A DNA stretch of 64,000 bases from positions 1,302,001-1,366,000 of the forward strand of contig NZ_OY829290.1 of the NCBI RefSeq assembly GCF_963691685.1, in the 5' to 3' direction. Of this stretch, positions 32,495-41,741 are shown one piece after another. Each line of letters starts with the position of its first letter. The stretch's first letter is position 1. The position numbers and the translations under genes are program-made. This DNA comes from Thalassovita sp. Its GTDB lineage: Bacteria; Pseudomonadota; Alphaproteobacteria; Rhodobacterales; Rhodobacteraceae. The notes under the pieces are model-generated. The model saw only the letters and a list, made by a program, of their open reading frames with translations. It was not told the DNA's origin and did no database searches.

Positions 32495-34153
32495 TTAGTG
32501 CGACGGCGCTTTGTCCCAGTCTTCCTGCTTGGGGAGCGTTTCAAAAGTGTGCTCCGGCGGCGGGCAAGGCAGGGTCCATTCCAGGGTGTCTGCGTATTCG
32601 TTCCAGTAGTTGTTCTCTTCAACCTTCTTACCGCGCAGCAGGGCGTGGATAACAATGCCGAAGAACAGGATGAACGATGCGAAGGAGATCAGAGCACCGA
32701 AGGAGCTGATCTTGTTGAAATACGCAAAGGCTTCCGGGTAGTCGATGTAACGACGCGGCATGCCCTGGCGGCCCAGGAAGTGCTGCGGGAAGAAGGTGAC
32801 GTTCACGCCAATGAAGAACAGCCAGAAGTGAATCTTGGCAGCAAATTCATTGTAGTGACGGCCTGTCATCTTACCGAAGTAGAAGTAGATCCCGGCGAAG
32901 ATGGTGAAGGCTGCACCCATCGACATGGTGTAGTGGAAGTGGGCCACAACGTAGTAGGTGTCGTGGTAGGCGCGGTCAACGCCAGCCTGGCTCAGAACGA
33001 TGCCGGTTACACCACCGATGGTGAACAGCACCAGGAAGCCCAGACCGAACAGCATCGGCGCTTTGAACTCCAGCGAGCCGCCCCACATGGTGGCGATCCA
33101 CGAGAAGATCTTAACCCCGGTCGGAACCGCGATGACCATGGTGGCCAGCATGAAGTAGGACTGCTGGGTCAGCGACATGCCAACGGTGTACATGTGGTGC
33201 GCCCAAACAACGAAGCCCAGACCACCAATGGCGATCAGCGCCCAGACCATCGGCAGGTAGCCGAAGACGGGTTTGCGGGCGAAGGTTGCGAACACGTGGC
33301 TGACCAGACCGAAGCCGGGCAGGATCACGATGTACACTTCGGGGTGACCGAAGAACCACAGAATGTGCTGGTACAGGATCGGGTCGCCGCCGCCAGCAGG
33401 ATCAAAGAAGGTGGTGCCGAAGTTACGGTCGGTCAGCAACATGGTGATGGCGCCTGCCAGAACCGGCAGCGACAGCAGGATCAGCCACGAGGTGACGAAG
33501 ATCGACCAGGCAAACAGCGGAACCTTGAACAGGGTCATGCCAGGGGCACGCATGTTCAGGAAGGTGGTGATCATGTTGATCGCACCCAGGATCGACGAGG
33601 CGCCCGATACGTGCACCGCAAAGATCGCCAAATCCATCGACATGCCGCCTTCGCTGGTGGACAGCGGCGGGTACAGAACCCAGCCCACGCCCGAACCCAG
33701 CTGGCCGTTGCCGCCGGGGCTCAGCATCGAGGCAACACCCAGCGAGGTGCCTGCGAAATACAGCCAGAACGACAGGTTGTTCATCCGCGGGAACGCCATA
33801 TCCGGTGCACCGATCTGCAGCGGCATGAAGTAGTTGCCGAAGCCGCCGAACAGTGCCGGGATGACCACGAAGAACATCATCAGCACGCCGTGATAGGTGA
33901 TCAGTACGTTCCAAAGATGGCCGTTCGGGGTGCAGGGATCGGCCATGAAGCCTTCCTGGCACATGTACTGAACGCCGGGCTCCATCAGCTCCAGGCGCAT
34001 GTAAACGGTGAAACATACCGAGATCAGACCGACGATCGCCGAGGTGATCAGGTAAAGGATACCGATATCCTTGTGGTTGGTCGACATGAACCAGCGCGTA
34101 AAGAAGCTGCGCTCGTCCTCATGGTCGTGGCCGTGGATGGCTGCGTCTGCCAT
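32495..34153 (-). CDS. ctaD: Cytochrome c oxidase subunit I (aa3 type)
   Basis: 552 residues with twelve membrane helices. Subunit I holds heme a and the heme a3-CuB centre that reduces O2 and pumps protons. Key segments: TYHGVLMMFF (heme a His), GHPEVYIVILPGFG (CuB His and the cross-linked Tyr), WAHHMYTVGM (two CuB His) and YYVVAHFHYTMSMG (heme a3 and heme a His). The start at 34153 has GGAGG and gives MADAAIHGHDHEDERSFFTRWF; an ATG 16 codons upstream lacks a ribosome site. It is a stand-alone gene; ctaC, ctaB and ctaE are elsewhere. An FNR-type box lies about 105 bases upstream. Confidence 0.97.
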   Translation of the reverse strand: MADAAIHGHDHEDERSFFTRWFMSTNHKDIGILYLITSAIVGLISVCFTVYMRLELMEPGVQYMCQEGFMADPCTPNGHLWNVLITYHGVLMMFFVVIPALFGGFGNYFMPLQIGAPDMAFPRMNNLSFWLYFAGTSLGVASMLSPGGNGQLGSGVGWVLYPPLSTSEGGMSMDLAIFAVHVSGASSILGAINMITTFLNMRAPGMTLFKVPLFAWSIFVTSWLILLSLPVLAGAITMLLTDRNFGTTFFDPAGGGDPILYQHILWFFGHPEVYIVILPGFGLVSHVFATFARKPVFGYLPMVWALIAIGGLGFVVWAHHMYTVGMSLTQQSYFMLATMVIAVPTGVKIFSWIATMWGGSLEFKAPMLFGLGFLVLFTIGGVTGIVLSQAGVDRAYHDTYYVVAHFHYTMSMGAAFTIFAGIYFYFGKMTGRHYNEFAAKIHFWLFFIGVNVTFFPQHFLGRQGMPRRYIDYPEAFAYFNKISSFGALISFASFILFFGIVIHALLRGKKVEENNYWNEYADTLEWTLPCPPPEHTFETLPKQEDWDKAPSH

Positions 34154-34258
34154 TCTTGCCTCCTGTTGGTGTGTTAAACGGCGCAAGAGGGAAGCCCCCA
34201 CACGCCGGTGATCAATTCACGTTTTAGAATGATGGGCCTTAGGGGGCAATTGCGGAAT

Positions 34259-34272
34259 TTGACGTAGATCAA
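34259..34272. promoter_or_regulatory. FNR/FnrL-type binding site upstream of ctaD
   Basis: TTGAC-GTAG-ATCAA matches the FNR consensus TTGAT-N4-ATCAA in 9 of 10 positions. It lies 106 bases before the ctaD start. In Rhodobacteraceae FnrL controls genes for oxygen-dependent respiration; here it would be expected to adjust the aa3 oxidase to oxygen tension. Confidence 0.7.
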
Positions 34273-34338
34273 AGTATTTTGTCGCACCCCCGCCCCTCAG
34301 ACCCTTGCAAAGCTGAGGCATTTCTGTCTGGAGACGCG

Positions 34339-34364
34339 AAAACAGGCACCCGGTCGGGTGCCTG
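34339..34364 (-). terminator. Terminator of the cytochrome c gene
   Basis: CAGGCACCC (34343-34351) and GGGTGCCTG (34356-34364) pair perfectly around a 4-base loop; on the minus strand TTTT follows. It ends the cytochrome c transcript. Confidence 0.85.
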
Positions 34365-34422
34365 TCGCGCGATTTCCTTGAAACGGCGGGAATCACTCCC
34401 TATGCGTCCATCGCCTGGCGCA

Positions 34423-34878
34423 TCAGCTGTCGGATGCTGCGGCTTCGGTCTCTTCCTCAGCCGGGGCAGGGGCCAGCGATGCCAGATAGGCCGCAACATC
34501 TTCGCCGCCCTTTTTCAGTTTGAAGGTCATTTTCGATTTGGCCTTCGAATCGCCGGTCACCTCTTTCAGGTAACCTTTGGGGTCTGCGACATAAGCGGCC
34601 AGGCCCGCTTCGTCCCAAACGATGCCCGCTTCGCCGGCGGCCACGATGCTTTTGCCGTATTTATAGCCCTCGACCGAGCCCAGTGGCTTGCCGACGATGC
34701 CATAGAGGTTCGGGCCGGTCTTGCCGCCTTTGACGATCATGGTGCCGTCATCAGCTTTGATCATGTGGCAGGATTTACATTTCTTAAACGCTTTTTCGCC
34801 TGCTGCTGCATCACCTTCGGCAAGAGCGGGGGCGGCGAGGGCAGCCAAGGTGGCTGTGGCGATCAGAATATTTTTCAT
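34423..34878 (-). CDS. Cytochrome c-550 (c2 family)
   Basis: 151 residues: signal peptide MKNILIATATLAALAAPALA, then the mature domain beginning EGDAAAGEKAFKKCKSCH with heme motif C34-K-S-C-H. The axial Met is likely in KSKMTFKL. The tail is acidic and Ala/Glu-rich (APAEEETEAAASD). Such soluble periplasmic cytochromes carry electrons from the bc1 complex to oxidases. The frame upstream of 34878 is not conserved. It lies upstream of ctaD on the same strand with its own terminator between, so the two may act together but are separate transcripts. Confidence 0.93.
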   Translation of the reverse strand: MKNILIATATLAALAAPALAEGDAAAGEKAFKKCKSCHMIKADDGTMIVKGGKTGPNLYGIVGKPLGSVEGYKYGKSIVAAGEAGIVWDEAGLAAYVADPKGYLKEVTGDSKAKSKMTFKLKKGGEDVAAYLASLAPAPAEEETEAAASDS

Positions 34879-35172
34879 TGCGTGCCTCTTGTTGATATGG
34901 GTTCGCGTCACCGCAATAGATAGCGCCAGCCCCGTTGCGGCAATAGGTTTCTGTGTCTCACGGGCGTGGTTGAATTGTCGCAGGGGGGCATCATCAAGGT
35001 GGGTTTGGGTGCCTGCCAAGGTGCAGCTTGGCGACGAGAGCCTGTAAAATCATCAGGGCTGGCACTTAGCGCTTCTGATTCTCGCCCTTTCCCTGTAGGA
35101 AGCGGCGCAGTTGATGGCTGGCTAAGGGTCGATGCCATCAACACTCACACAAGATATGCAAAGGGTAAGACA

Positions 35173-36081
35173 ATGACCACCAAGGTATTCATCGATGGCG
35201 AAGCAGGCACGACGGGACTCCAGATCCGCGATCGCCTGATCCGCCGCGATGACATCACTTTGGTGCAGATCGACCCTGACCTGCGCAAAGACGCAGAGGC
35301 CCGGAAGGCCGCATTTGCGGAGGCGGATGTGGCGATCCTGTGTCTGCCGGATGCCGCGGCCAAAGAGGCGGTGGAACTGTCCAAGGATCTGGACGTGCGC
35401 ATCATTGATGCCTCAACCGCGCACCGGGTGAACCCGGATTGGGCCTACGGGCTGCCGGAACTCTCCGCCGCGCAAGAGGCGCAGATCAAATCGGCGCGCT
35501 ATGTCGCCAACTGCGGCTGCTATGCCACCGGCGCAATTGTGCTGCTGGCCCCGCTGGTGCGGACCGGGTTGATCCCGGCGGATGCGGCGATTTCGGTCAA
35601 TGCGATTTCTGGCTACACCGGTGGTGGCAAAGGGCTGATTGCTGAATATGAAAGCGGTGAAGCCCCCGATGCCTTCCTCTATGCAACAGGGATGGCGCAT
35701 AAACACCTGCCTGAGATGATGAAGTTCGCAGGTCTGACGGCCAAGCCGATCTTCGTACCTTCGGTGGGGAACTTTGCGCAGGGCATGGCCGTGTCGATCC
35801 CGCTGCATCTGTCGCAGCTGCCCGGCGATCTGACCATGGAGCAGGTGCATGCCGCCTTGGCTGAGGCCTATGCAGGATCGACACATGTGAAGGTCGCCGA
35901 TCTTGCGGATCAGGACAGCCGGATTGATCCCACCGCGTTGAACGGCACCAATGATCTGATGGTGCATGTCCGTGGCGACGCCGAAGACGGCCGCATCGTG
36001 CTGGTGGCCGTGCTGGACAACCTTGGCAAAGGGGCCTCTGGCGCCGCGGTGCAAAACCTGGATCTGATGATCGGCGCCTGA
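35173..36081 (+). CDS. argC: N-acetyl-gamma-glutamyl-phosphate reductase, short type
   Basis: 302 residues. ArgC reduces N-acetyl-glutamyl phosphate to the semialdehyde in arginine synthesis with NADPH. The start MTTKVFIDGEAGTTGLQIRDRL (35173) fits the short type-2 AGPR family, and the open frame upstream in the leader has no conservation. NADP-binding GEAGTTGLQI, the active-site stretch YVANCGCYATG (Cys116) and the C-terminal GTNDLMVHVRGD are visible. A terminator follows; the gene stands alone. Confidence 0.93.
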   Translation: MTTKVFIDGEAGTTGLQIRDRLIRRDDITLVQIDPDLRKDAEARKAAFAEADVAILCLPDAAAKEAVELSKDLDVRIIDASTAHRVNPDWAYGLPELSAAQEAQIKSARYVANCGCYATGAIVLLAPLVRTGLIPADAAISVNAISGYTGGGKGLIAEYESGEAPDAFLYATGMAHKHLPEMMKFAGLTAKPIFVPSVGNFAQGMAVSIPLHLSQLPGDLTMEQVHAALAEAYAGSTHVKVADLADQDSRIDPTALNGTNDLMVHVRGDAEDGRIVLVAVLDNLGKGASGAAVQNLDLMIGA

Positions 36082-36103
36082 GCAGACATTCCCATTAAAT
36101 AGC

Positions 36104-36132
36104 AACGCCCCGGTGAACATCTCCGGGGCGTT
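36104..36132 (+). terminator. Terminator after argC
   Basis: AACGCCCCGG (36104-36113) and CCGGGGCGTT (36123-36132) form a perfect 10-bp stem with a 9-base loop; the following T run is short. It also lies at the end of the convergent exporter gene. Confidence 0.75.
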
Positions 36133-36151
36133 ATGCGTTCTAGCGATTGGT

Positions 36152-37063
36152 TCAGGCCGCGTTTTGGGATCTGGTCCGGGGGCGCAGGCGGCTCAGCCAG
36201 TCCGCAGGTGCAAACATCACCAGATTGCCGCAGAGCGCCAGCGCCAGTCCGGCGCTGTTCATCAACCCCCAGACGTACCCTTCAAACACGGTTGAGATTG
36301 CCAAAGCGACGATCGGGAACATCACGGTCGCATAGGCCGCCTTGGCCGATCCAACCCGCGCCACCATGACCAGATAGGTGGTAAAGCCCACCACCGAGCC
36401 GATCACCGCCAGATAGAGCATCGCACCGAGATAGACCGGATCGCGGGGCAGTATGATTGGCGTGCCGGTGGCAAAGATCAGCGTCAGCAGAAACAGCGCG
36501 CCATAGCACATGCCCCAGGCATTGGCCGTGAACGGCGTCAGCCCATTGGCTGAGTTTCGCCGCGACACCATGTTGCCGAAGGAAAACATCAGCGTGCCAC
36601 AGCCGGCTAGGGCAATGCCGATCCAGGCATCCTCGGCCCCGGCGCCCGACAGATCGCCAGCAAATAGCAGCGCCAGGCCGCTGAGGCCCAATAGCCCGGC
36701 CAGCAGGGTTTTGCCGCTGACCCGATCGCCAAAAAAGATCCGCGCGTTGACCGCGTTAAAGATGGTTGCCAGCGAAAAGATCACTGAGATCACGCCCGAG
36801 GCCAGATAGCCCGCGGCGACGTAGAAACATAGGAAGTTCAGACTGAACAGGCAGAGCGCCTGTGCCAAAACCCATTTCTGCTGCCTCGCGGCGGGAACCT
36901 GTAGCCGGCCCAGCAGCGCCAGCCCCAGAACAAACACCACACCGGCCGTCGCAAAGCGGTAGAACACCGAAACCATCACTGGCACGTCACCCACCTGTAG
37001 GGCGATGGCAATCCAAGTGGTGCCCCAGATCAGCACGGTCGCGATGTAAAGGATGAGCGTCAT
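36152..37063 (-). CDS. DMT/EamA family exporter
   Basis: 303 residues, ten membrane helices: LYIATVLIWGTTWIAIALQVGDVPVMVSVFYRF, FLCFYVAAGYLASGVISVIFSLATIFNA and the C-terminal repeat. It differs from the two EamA genes at 17231 and 19729 (GTTWIAIAL motif group). Substrate unknown. The divergent AraC gene at 37240, about 175 bases away, probably regulates it. Confidence 0.87.
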   Translation of the reverse strand: MTLILYIATVLIWGTTWIAIALQVGDVPVMVSVFYRFATAGVVFVLGLALLGRLQVPAARQQKWVLAQALCLFSLNFLCFYVAAGYLASGVISVIFSLATIFNAVNARIFFGDRVSGKTLLAGLLGLSGLALLFAGDLSGAGAEDAWIGIALAGCGTLMFSFGNMVSRRNSANGLTPFTANAWGMCYGALFLLTLIFATGTPIILPRDPVYLGAMLYLAVIGSVVGFTTYLVMVARVGSAKAAYATVMFPIVALAISTVFEGYVWGLMNSAGLALALCGNLVMFAPADWLSRLRPRTRSQNAA

Positions 37064-37239
37064 GACGGTCTCCGGTGTCTTTTTCGCCGGGATAGACGGG
37101 GCAGGGTGCGCGTGGATTGCACAATCTTGCGGTAAAGGCGCGCGCTGGTCCGATTGGCCATTTCGCCGGGTCGCACACCGCCGCTATAAGGGGCCAAGCC
37201 AAGCTAATCCAAGCTGACCCTGCCAAACCGTGAGAGACC

Positions 37240-38100
37240 ATGCCCCTTGATCACCCCTCTGTTGCTTCTTTCCTGACGGCGTCGCCGCAGGCGCAGCAGC
37301 GTGGGCATATCGATCTGGGCTTTGATCGGCAGGCGTCGCTTTGGCACAACAGCGATGATCGTGTCAGCTATGTCGCCCCCGAAGGCCATTGCCTGAGCTT
37401 TTATGCGCAGGGGGGCATGGGAACCCGCCGGATTGATGGCGCACCGGTCCATGGCTGGGCGGAGGCTGTGTGTATTCTGCCCCATGGGATGGACAGTGAA
37501 TGGGAGATCACCGATCCCTTCGACTTTGTGCACCTCTACCTCAGCGATGCCGAGTTGCGCCGCGCCTTTGCTGAAACGTTTGACTGTGACGCCCGGCTGA
37601 TGGAACTGACGGATGAAACCTATTTTGACGCGCCTTGGCTGGCGGGGCATTTCCTGACCATCCAGCAGGCCACCCAGAGCGGCAATCCCGTGCAGGCCGA
37701 AGAGGCGGTGAGCGAGCTGGTGCATGGCATCTTTGCCGAAGGCATCGGCGTCACCCGCCGCAAACGACAACTGGTGGGGGGATTGGCACCACATCTGATG
37801 CGGCGGATCCGGGATTTTGTGCGGGCAGATCTGTCGGCGAAAGTGACCCTGTCAGATCTGGCGCAGCTTTGTGATCTGAGTGAGTTTCATCTGCAGCGCA
37901 GCTTCCGCGCCTCCTTGGGGCTGTCCCCCCATGAGTGGATCCAGCGGCAACGGCTGGAAGAGGCCAAGCGGCTGATTGCTGCGGGGGAGCCTTTGGCCCA
38001 GATCGCCAGCAGTTGCGGGTTTTCCAGCCAGAGCCATCTGAGCCGCAGCTTCAAGGCACAGATGGGGCTGACACCGGGCGCCTATGGGCGCCTGATCTGA
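37240..38100 (+). CDS. AraC family transcriptional regulator
   Basis: 286 residues. The C-terminal 100 residues are a standard double-HTH AraC domain (RRIRDFVRADLSAKVTLSDLAQLCDLSEFHLQRSFRASLGLSPHEWIQRQRLEEAKRLI, then AQIASSCGFSSQSHLSRSFKAQMGLTPGAYGRL). The N-terminal part (CLSFYAQGGMGTRRIDGAPVHGW) is a cupin-like ligand domain. It is divergent from the EamA exporter gene, a usual regulator-exporter pairing, and convergent with lipB 15 bases away. Confidence 0.92.
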   Translation: MPLDHPSVASFLTASPQAQQRGHIDLGFDRQASLWHNSDDRVSYVAPEGHCLSFYAQGGMGTRRIDGAPVHGWAEAVCILPHGMDSEWEITDPFDFVHLYLSDAELRRAFAETFDCDARLMELTDETYFDAPWLAGHFLTIQQATQSGNPVQAEEAVSELVHGIFAEGIGVTRRKRQLVGGLAPHLMRRIRDFVRADLSAKVTLSDLAQLCDLSEFHLQRSFRASLGLSPHEWIQRQRLEEAKRLIAAGEPLAQIASSCGFSSQSHLSRSFKAQMGLTPGAYGRLI

Positions 38101-38115
38101 GCGGCGCCCGGCCGG

Positions 38116-38796
38116 TCAGGCCTCCACACTGTCCTTTTTGACCGGCGTGTCCCCGAACATCGCAGTGAACTGACGTTCCAGCGCCAGATCCAGATCCGCC
38201 ATGGTCACTGGCAGGCCAAGATCGACCAGGCTGGTGACGCCAAATTCGGTGATGCCGCAGGGCACGATCCCGTCAAAATGGCTGAGGTCAGGCTCAACAT
38301 TGATCGAAATCCCGTGGAAACTGACCCATTTGCGCAGGCGAATGCCGATGGCCGCGATCTTATCTTCAGCGGTCTGGCCGGTGATGGTTTTCGGTTTGTC
38401 CGGACGTTCCACCCAAACCCCAACCCGGCCGCAGCGGATTTCACCCTTCAGATTGAACTCATCCAGGGTGTTGATCACCCACTGTTCCAGCTGTTGAACA
38501 AACTTGCGCACGTCGTGGCCGCGCTTGCCCACGTTCAGCATCACATAGGCCACCCGCTGGCCGGGACCGTGATAGGTGTATTGCCCGCCGCGCTTGCTGG
38601 TGTGGACCGGAAAACGGTCAGGATCGGTCAGGTCATCGATCTTGGCCGAGGTCCCTGCGGTGTAAAGCGGCGGGTGTTCCACCAGCCAGATGCATTCCTC
38701 AACCTCGCCTGCTGCGATGGCGCTGGCGCGGGCCTCCATGAAATCGACCGCCTCTTGGTAGTCTGTCAGCCCTTCGGTGGTGATCCATTCGACCAT
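38116..38796 (-). CDS. lipB: Octanoyltransferase
   Basis: 226 residues. LipB moves octanoyl groups from acyl carrier protein to lipoyl domains, the first step of lipoate synthesis. Conserved segments: GGQYTYHGPGQRVAYVML (residues 70-88), KIAAIGIRLRKWVSFHGISINVE with catalytic Lys146, and GIVPCGITEFG with catalytic Cys180. Length is normal. It stands alone, convergent with the AraC gene and divergent from the peptidoglycan-binding gene at 38918. Confidence 0.96.
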   Translation of the reverse strand: MVEWITTEGLTDYQEAVDFMEARASAIAAGEVEECIWLVEHPPLYTAGTSAKIDDLTDPDRFPVHTSKRGGQYTYHGPGQRVAYVMLNVGKRGHDVRKFVQQLEQWVINTLDEFNLKGEIRCGRVGVWVERPDKPKTITGQTAEDKIAAIGIRLRKWVSFHGISINVEPDLSHFDGIVPCGITEFGVTSLVDLGLPVTMADLDLALERQFTAMFGDTPVKKDSVEA

Positions 38797-38917
38797 GTAA
38801 CGATTCCGCAGATTTGGTGCCCTCTTAAGGATGTATTCGCCACATTTTATTGCTGCGAAGCCTTAAGGATGCAGTAGAGTGATTCCATTATTCAAAGAGT
38901 TATATGGAGGAAGGCTG

Positions 38918-40546
38918 ATGTTTTCCAAGCCGATTAAGACCGCATTGGCGGCAAGTTTTGTTCTGACCACAGGCAGTGCGCCGGTGCTGGCTGATAACCT
39001 GGGCGCGGCGATTGTCGGCGGGTTGATCGGCGGCGCGATCATGAACGAAGCCAACAAGAACAAGCGCAAGACCTACAGCAGCTCCGCCAATACTGCAGCG
39101 CGGGCACAGAACCGTGAAACCCAGACATCGCTGAATTACTTCGGCTTTCCCGCCGGCACCCCGGATGGGGTCATGGGCAAACGGTCGCGTCAGGCCGTGG
39201 CGCAGTATCAGGCTTTCATGGGGTTCCCCGCCACTGGCAAACTCACCCAGTATGAGCGTGATTTTCTGATCTCCTCCTACAGCCGTGCCCAAATCGGCGG
39301 TCCTCAGGTCATCAAGGCAATGCAAGGACCAAACGGTGTGCGCAGCCTGTTGCAGACCTGGCGCAACGAATCGCTGGGCGGCAGCACAACGATGGTCGGC
39401 ATGTCCAACAGCTATGGCGGTCTGCCGGTTGAGGTGAGCCAGGCCATAGATGAGATCGCCGCTAGCTCTGACCCCAGCGCCGATCAGCTGATGCAGCGCA
39501 CCGGCTTCATGCAGCTCGCCGATCTGAACGGCGATGGCAAAAACGACTACATTCTTGATACCGCTGTTTCTGGCAGCAACTTCTGGTGTGGCCCGTCAAA
39601 CTGTACGGTGATGGTTTTTGCCTCCAGCCCACAGGGCTATCAGCGCAGCGATTTTCTGGCCCGTGGCGTGACCACCGCCAGCTTCCAGTGTCAGCAAACG
39701 GTCTGCCGTATGGTCGATGCGCCCAGCACGACAATGGCGGCGACGCAGGTGCAGCCCGCGCAGCCCGCCCAGCCCGTGGCGCAGCAGCCGGTGACCCAGA
39801 TGGCGGCTGCCACGGCAACCCAGCCCGCAGCCCCCTTGGGTGGCATTCAGGCCTTTAACCTGGCCGGTGATGATACGCCTGAGGCCTCATTGGCCAGCCA
39901 TTGCAGCAAGATCAGCCTGATGACCAATTCGAACGGTGGTTTTGTCACGCTGGCTAATCTGCGCGATCCGGATCTCGCGCTGGGCGAACAGTTCTGCCTG
40001 ACCCGCACCTATGCGATCGGCAATGGCGAAAATCTGGTGGCCAAGGTGAAGGGCGCGACCGCTGCCCAGATCGATGCGCAATGTGATGCCTTTGGACCCG
40101 CTGCGGCACCCTATATCGCGATGCTGACGCAGAAACCGGCGATGGAGGTTGTTGGCGAAGTGCAGAAGTTCGTGCTGGGTTCGTCGATGTCGCTGGAACA
40201 GCTGCAAAACACGGCACAGATCTGCCTCTACTCAGGCTATCGCCGGGACACGCTGGATGTGGCGCTGGGCTCGGCCATGCTGATGGTCGGCACCGGTCAG
40301 GCCCCCTATGCGGAACTGATCGGCCACCACCTGTCGCAGGGGTTCGGGGTTGAGACTAACTCGGATCTGGCGCGGGGCTGGTATGAACTGGCTGTTGCTG
40401 CCTTGGAAGCGGGCGCAGAACCGGCCTTTGCACCTGCCCAGCCAGAGCGTGTTGCGTTGATCAAAGCCGCCTCCGAGGGTCTGGGTGGGGCGATTGCAAT
40501 GCCCGCCAGTTCTGAAGGTGGGCTGCCAAGTTTCAGCCTGGAATAA
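38918..40546 (+). CDS. Secreted peptidoglycan-binding protein with glycine-zipper segment
   Basis: 542 residues from the ATG at 38918, 8 bases after GGAGGA. The signal peptide (TALAASFVLTTGSAPVLA) is followed by a glycine-zipper (LGAAIVGGLIGGAIMNEAN), a PG_binding_1 domain (residues about 70-120, SLNYFGFPAGTPDGVMGKRSRQAVAQYQAFMG) and a long region with an EF-hand-like DLNGDGKNDYILD loop, a Pro/Gln/Ala linker (VQPAQPAQPVAQQPVTQ) and a C-terminal alpha-helical part with several Cys. It may bind the cell wall and be a structural envelope protein. It shares only the domain type with the protein at 5965. Function is otherwise unknown. Confidence 0.8.
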   Translation: MFSKPIKTALAASFVLTTGSAPVLADNLGAAIVGGLIGGAIMNEANKNKRKTYSSSANTAARAQNRETQTSLNYFGFPAGTPDGVMGKRSRQAVAQYQAFMGFPATGKLTQYERDFLISSYSRAQIGGPQVIKAMQGPNGVRSLLQTWRNESLGGSTTMVGMSNSYGGLPVEVSQAIDEIAASSDPSADQLMQRTGFMQLADLNGDGKNDYILDTAVSGSNFWCGPSNCTVMVFASSPQGYQRSDFLARGVTTASFQCQQTVCRMVDAPSTTMAATQVQPAQPAQPVAQQPVTQMAAATATQPAAPLGGIQAFNLAGDDTPEASLASHCSKISLMTNSNGGFVTLANLRDPDLALGEQFCLTRTYAIGNGENLVAKVKGATAAQIDAQCDAFGPAAAPYIAMLTQKPAMEVVGEVQKFVLGSSMSLEQLQNTAQICLYSGYRRDTLDVALGSAMLMVGTGQAPYAELIGHHLSQGFGVETNSDLARGWYELAVAALEAGAEPAFAPAQPERVALIKAASEGLGGAIAMPASSEGGLPSFSLE

Positions 40547-40579
40547 GCGCCTAACGCGCTGACTTTTCTGAACATGTAG

Positions 40580-40604
40580 CGGCCCGGGGCATTGCCTCGG
40601 GCCG
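40580..40604 (+). terminator. Hairpin after the peptidoglycan-binding gene
   Basis: CGGCCCGG and TCGGGCCG pair with a short loop; the T run is weak (TGGTTATTT). A probable but not ideal terminator. Confidence 0.5.
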
Positions 40605-40714
40605 TGGTTATTTGGGTGGGCTTCAGGGGCGCTACAAAATCAGCAGAAAGCGTCAATTGCCTCTTCACATCCCTGCACAGCTGATTTATACGCGGCCCCA
40701 CTACCTGATCACGT

Positions 40715-40801
40715 GCGGTCGTGGCGGAATTGGTAGACGCGCAGCGTTGAGGTCGCTGTTCCTTAACCGGAGTGGAAGTTCGAGTCTTCTCGACCGCACC
40801 A
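40715..40801 (+). tRNA. tRNA-Leu (anticodon GAG)
   Basis: Acceptor strands GCGGTCG (40715-40721) and CGACCGC (40791-40797) pair over 7 bp; discriminator A and encoded CCA follow. The D-arm (GCGGAATTGGTAGACGCGC), a five-pair anticodon stem CAGCG/CGCTG with loop TTGAGGT, a long variable arm and the T-loop TTCGAGT are all present. Class II with a long variable arm and GAG anticodon give leucine, decoding CUC/CUU. Confidence 0.95.
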
Positions 40802-40875
40802 AATCATCCCAAACATGATTTGATTTGATGATGGCCTGCCGCGGTGCGACAGGTCCAAATTTGGCGTAATCTGCG

Positions 40876-41625
40876 TTAACCCAGCGTCTCGCGAAAGCGC
40901 ATCAGAACGCGGTTTTCTTCGTCCATCAGCTGCAACAACGCACCGCTGCGCTCATAGCGCACAACCCCTTGCACACCGGACAGCAAGGCCCGCTCCAACG
41001 CTTCACGCTCAGGGGGGCAGGCCATCAGCGTGCCCGCCATTTGCGCGGGGAAGCGCACCTCAGTGCCATCCAGCGTCAGGCTGCCGTTGAACCGGTTGCA
41101 GCCGCCAAAGAGGGAAAAGCTGCCGTCGGGGTTCACCGCCAGAGTTGGCGGATCACTGTCAACGCTGCTGCGCCCGTCCAGTTCGAACAGCGACCAACTG
41201 ATCCCAACGATCGTATCGGGCATCGCAGTGTTGGCCTGCACCAAAAGGATCTCAGCCGTTGTGTCATCGGCAGTTTGCAACACCGGAATATGGTCAACAC
41301 TGCGGAACATCACGGCGCCATCTGCCACGATCTGCGCGCTGAGCGCGTAGCTGAACCGGGTATCGACCACGTCAGTGTCATAGCTGAGTGAGACGGTTTT
41401 GGGGGAACCCTGCATCGCATACACCTGCTGCGACAACCGGCGGGCGGGCGCATCCGCACGGGAGACATCCCTGAGCTCGACCACCAGTTGGGCGTTCGGC
41501 GGCAGCGCGATCCGTTCGCGGTAGGCTGCGGTGACCTCCAGGCTGGCATTTTCAGCCAAGGCAGGCAGCGCAATTGAGGTCAGGCTAAGGGCAAGGCTGG
41601 CCGTAAGGGCCTTGGGTGAAAACAT
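40876..41625 (-). CDS. Secreted YbaY/META-domain protein
   Basis: 249 residues with a signal peptide (PKALTASLALSLTSIALPALAE) from the ATG at 41625. The first domain (SLEVTAAYRERIALPPNAQLVVELRDVSRADAPARRLSQQVY) matches the YbaY/YscW-type beta-sandwich. The second (SWSLFELDGRSSVDSDPPTLAVNPDGSFSLFGGCNRFNGSLTLDG) is a META/HslJ domain with the SGCNRF-like core (FGGCNRFNG). Such periplasmic proteins are linked to envelope stress or heat-shock resistance. It lies next to the truncated autotransporter gene on the same strand; the two may not be co-transcribed. Confidence 0.85.
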   Translation of the reverse strand: MFSPKALTASLALSLTSIALPALAENASLEVTAAYRERIALPPNAQLVVELRDVSRADAPARRLSQQVYAMQGSPKTVSLSYDTDVVDTRFSYALSAQIVADGAVMFRSVDHIPVLQTADDTTAEILLVQANTAMPDTIVGISWSLFELDGRSSVDSDPPTLAVNPDGSFSLFGGCNRFNGSLTLDGTEVRFPAQMAGTLMACPPEREALERALLSGVQGVVRYERSGALLQLMDEENRVLMRFRETLG

Positions 41626-41741
41626 GTGATGGCTCCTGATGAAACGGATGGACGTCAAATACCCGAGGACTTAGGGCCGCCTGACGGCAGAACAACCAAC
41701 ATCGGTCTTCCTCCGATCGCATTTGCCCACGTCCGCCGCGT

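Noticed and set aside
32498..34177. 559-codon plus-strand frame opposite ctaD
   Set aside because: It mirrors the ctaD coding sequence with high GC third positions; composition is His/Glu/Gln-rich without a family, typical for an antisense shadow.
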